Positions 4,272 through 5,239 of a stretch of 5,239 nucleotides of DNA are shown here, in pieces. The DNA is from Candidatus Gastranaerophilales bacterium. Lineage in GTDB: Bacteria; Cyanobacteriota; Vampirovibrionia; Gastranaerophilales; Gastranaerophilaceae. Every line of letters starts with the position of its first letter. Positions within the stretch are counted from its first letter, which is position 1. Made by a program: the position numbers and the translations under genes. Under the pieces are notes generated by a model. That model searched no databases, had not been told where the DNA came from, and saw only the letters and a list, made by a program, of their open reading frames with translations. The DNA is taken from NCBI GenBank assembly GCA_910587055.1, contig CAJUKY010000045.1, positions 1 through 5,239 of the forward strand, written 5' to 3'.

Positions 4272-5039
4272 ATCTGCTCCCAATTCATGTTCATCTTCAT
4301 CTAATTCAAGTATTAAAGAAGGCTCAGGATTTACCTTGAAGCCCTGTTTGATTTTTCCGGTTTTGATTTCCATTTTGTTTATATTGCTGTGTTCAAGAAG
4401 GATAATATCTCCGGAGCTTAAGTTTTTAAGGTCATTTAAAGCAAGTCTTGATGTGCCTGCTAGAATATTTACACATGTTGCGGTTTCAAGAAAATCTTCC
4501 AGTGTAAAATTATTTTTTCGCTCAACAGGTGCTGTTATAAGACAATTTTGCGGTAAAGAAATTACAATTTTACCGATTTTTTCTTTATTTTTTGCAATTA
4601 AAAATGTTGCGTTATACATTCCTTTATTTTTTAGATTTTCTTTAGGGATTTTATCATGCGACAGTATAAAGGATTTTATAGCTTCATTTAAAAATTCGCA
4701 GTAAGAATTTAAGATTTTAATTTCAAGTTCTGATAAATCTTGCAGTTTAAATACAGGTGAATTTGAACCGAAAGTTTCGTGGAATAAAATGCGGACAAAT
4801 TCGCTTGAAAGTCTGATATAAGCATTTTGGTGCGGATGTACCGGAAGCTCTGATGTGAAATAAATTTCGCCTTTTGATGCAAAATCATCCCGAACGCTGA
4901 AATTTGTTGTTAAAGACTGAGTTATACAATTGAATTTATTTTCCCAGAATGCAGACAGGGTTTTTGATAGGGCAGCGTTTAATATGCTGTCAAACCAGCC
5001 GAATAAAAAACAAAGATTTTGCCCTGTTGTGTTGTTCAA
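3801..5039 (-). CDS. Tandem-SpoA FliM/FliN-family C-ring protein, SctQ-like
   Basis: This 412-residue cytoplasmic protein heads the operon. It has an N-terminal part of about 180 residues without a recognisable CheC motif, then two SpoA domains. SpoA1 is at about 181-246 (ATCVNILAGTSRLALNDLKN...) and SpoA2 at about 263-334 (IQIEVGAEFDKVKMTLGDLK...YGVKIDEVYSS). A Gln/Ala/Pro/Lys-rich linker (335-400) and an acidic end EEFDYSDFEN follow. SpoA proteins build the C-ring or sorting platform that docks export cargo and, in flagella, switches rotation. One chain with two SpoA domains is the SctQ/SpaO arrangement; flagella normally split these between FliM and FliN. The N-terminus lacks the FliM CheY-binding motif. 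TTG 5039 is the only usual start in the frame, with weak CGGAA 8 bases upstream. Confidence 0.85.
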   Translation of the reverse strand: MNNTTGQNLCFLFGWFDSILNAALSKTLSAFWENKFNCITQSLTTNFSVRDDFASKGEIYFTSELPVHPHQNAYIRLSSEFVRILFHETFGSNSPVFKLQDLSELEIKILNSYCEFLNEAIKSFILSHDKIPKENLKNKGMYNATFLIAKNKEKIGKIVISLPQNCLITAPVERKNNFTLEDFLETATCVNILAGTSRLALNDLKNLSSGDIILLEHSNINKMEIKTGKIKQGFKVNPEPSLILELDEDEHELGADMTDNQNIWDDIQIEVGAEFDKVKMTLGDLKQISKGLVIDLGPILDNKISLFVENKIVAKGELVIINDKYGVKIDEVYSSTAEPAAKSQQQGNKPAAQKQPQSAPNKKSAPNPQGAAQKSQGKAAPQANPKQVQKMAQASADAAGDVEEFDYSDFEN

Positions 5040-5080
5040 TTTTTGTGTTCCGAATTTTAAACGATATGTTCCCCATGGAT

Positions 5081-5109
5081 ATTATAAGTATTCACCCGCC
5101 CCAAGGCAA
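5081..5109 (-). promoter_or_regulatory. Sigma70-like promoter of the flagellar export operon
   Basis: On the minus strand TTGCCT (5109-5104, 4 of 6) is followed after 17 bases by a perfect TATAAT (5086-5081). Transcription would start near 5074, leaving a 35-base leader to the TTG at 5039. No clear sigma28 or sigma54 flagellar promoter was seen in 5040-5200, which suggests expression under the housekeeping sigma factor. Confidence 0.6.
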
Positions 5110-5206
5110 AAAGATTAAGAAAGTTTATGTTGTTTTATTTTGAATCGACCGGATAAGCTCGGTTAAATTTTTTTATATTTGATTACAATATTTGCCACTT
5201 TTCCAT

Positions 5207-5239
5207 AAAAAAACGGGCGCAAAGGTTACAAATTACGCC
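5207..5239 (-). terminator. Intrinsic terminator of a gene entering from the right
   Basis: Read leftward, GGCGTAA (5239-5233) pairs with TTGCGCC (5222-5216) including one T-G wobble, and seven T follow at 5213-5207. It isolates the flagellar operon from the previous leftward gene, which lies off the window. Its loop holds the same TTTGTAACCTT core as the terminator at 21-52. Confidence 0.8.

Noticed and set aside
4336..4704. Plus-strand 122-codon frame opposite the C-ring gene.
   Set aside because: It is antisense to a well-supported coding region, has no ribosome site and shows no recognisable domain.
4990..5076. ATG at 5076 (minus) opening a 28-codon frame overlapping the C-ring gene start.
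   Set aside because: It lies at or upstream of the predicted transcript start, has no ribosome site and is out of frame with the C-ring gene; the TATAAT beside it fits a promoter.
5085..5130. Sigma28-like TAAA...GCC pattern upstream of the flagellar operon.
   Set aside because: The spacing is off by one and only GCC of the downstream GCCGATAA box matches; the sigma70-type reading is better.
5146..5174. ACCGG/TCGGT stem followed by a T-rich run, as a plus-strand terminator.
   Set aside because: The stem is only about 5 bp with a wobble, bases intervene before the T-run, and no rightward gene precedes it.
1..5239. CRISPR arrays, tRNA or rRNA genes, insertion sequences.
   Set aside because: No regularly spaced repeats, no cloverleaf or rRNA-like segments and no transposase-like frames were seen on either strand.

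Overview
The window is AT-rich DNA from a bacterium with a double-membrane envelope. It is dominated by one leftward (minus-strand) operon for the membrane core of a flagellar-type type III secretion apparatus. In transcription order this holds a tandem-SpoA C-ring protein (5039-3801), fliO (3770-3225), fliP (3222-2581), fliQ (2581-2090), a small predicted periplasmic protein (2087-1644) and fliR (1630-851). Spacing is tight: fliP and fliQ overlap by one base in TGATG, and other gaps are 2 to 30 bases. A sigma70-like promoter lies at 5109-5081, and an intrinsic terminator of whatever precedes the operon lies at the right edge. A lineage such as Vampirovibrionia/Gastranaerophilales fits the composition and gene content, but this is a hunch and nothing in the window proves it.

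The operon has several departures from the textbook fliMNOPQR. The C-ring protein carries two SpoA domains, like injectisome SctQ, and has a well-placed internal start that would release a FliN-sized fragment. FliQ has a soluble tail of about 75 residues. A secreted protein resembling the N-terminal domain of secretin/pilus proteins sits between fliQ and fliR. No flhB or flhA follows fliR.

The left part (1-660) is small-gene territory. After a rightward terminator (21-52), bases 60-340 hold what looks like a complete type I toxin-antitoxin locus. It has a promoter (64-92), a structured leader, a strong ribosome site, a 24-residue hydrophobic peptide gene (175-249) and a long 3' stem. A convergent consensus-like promoter (337-309) would drive an antisense RNA of about 110 nt that ends at a hairpin inside the peptide gene. 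The mRNA 5' end and 3' end are perfectly complementary over 9 bases. Wobble pairs show which strand each hairpin is built for. This is the most interesting object in the window.

Between the two parts lie an orphan AbrB/MazE-like DNA-binding protein (550-359, minus) and a divergent 59-residue helical protein of unknown function (675-854, plus). The latter's stop codon overlaps that of fliR tail to tail. The two window ends carry inward-pointing terminator hairpins that share an 11-base loop while their stems differ by paired changes.
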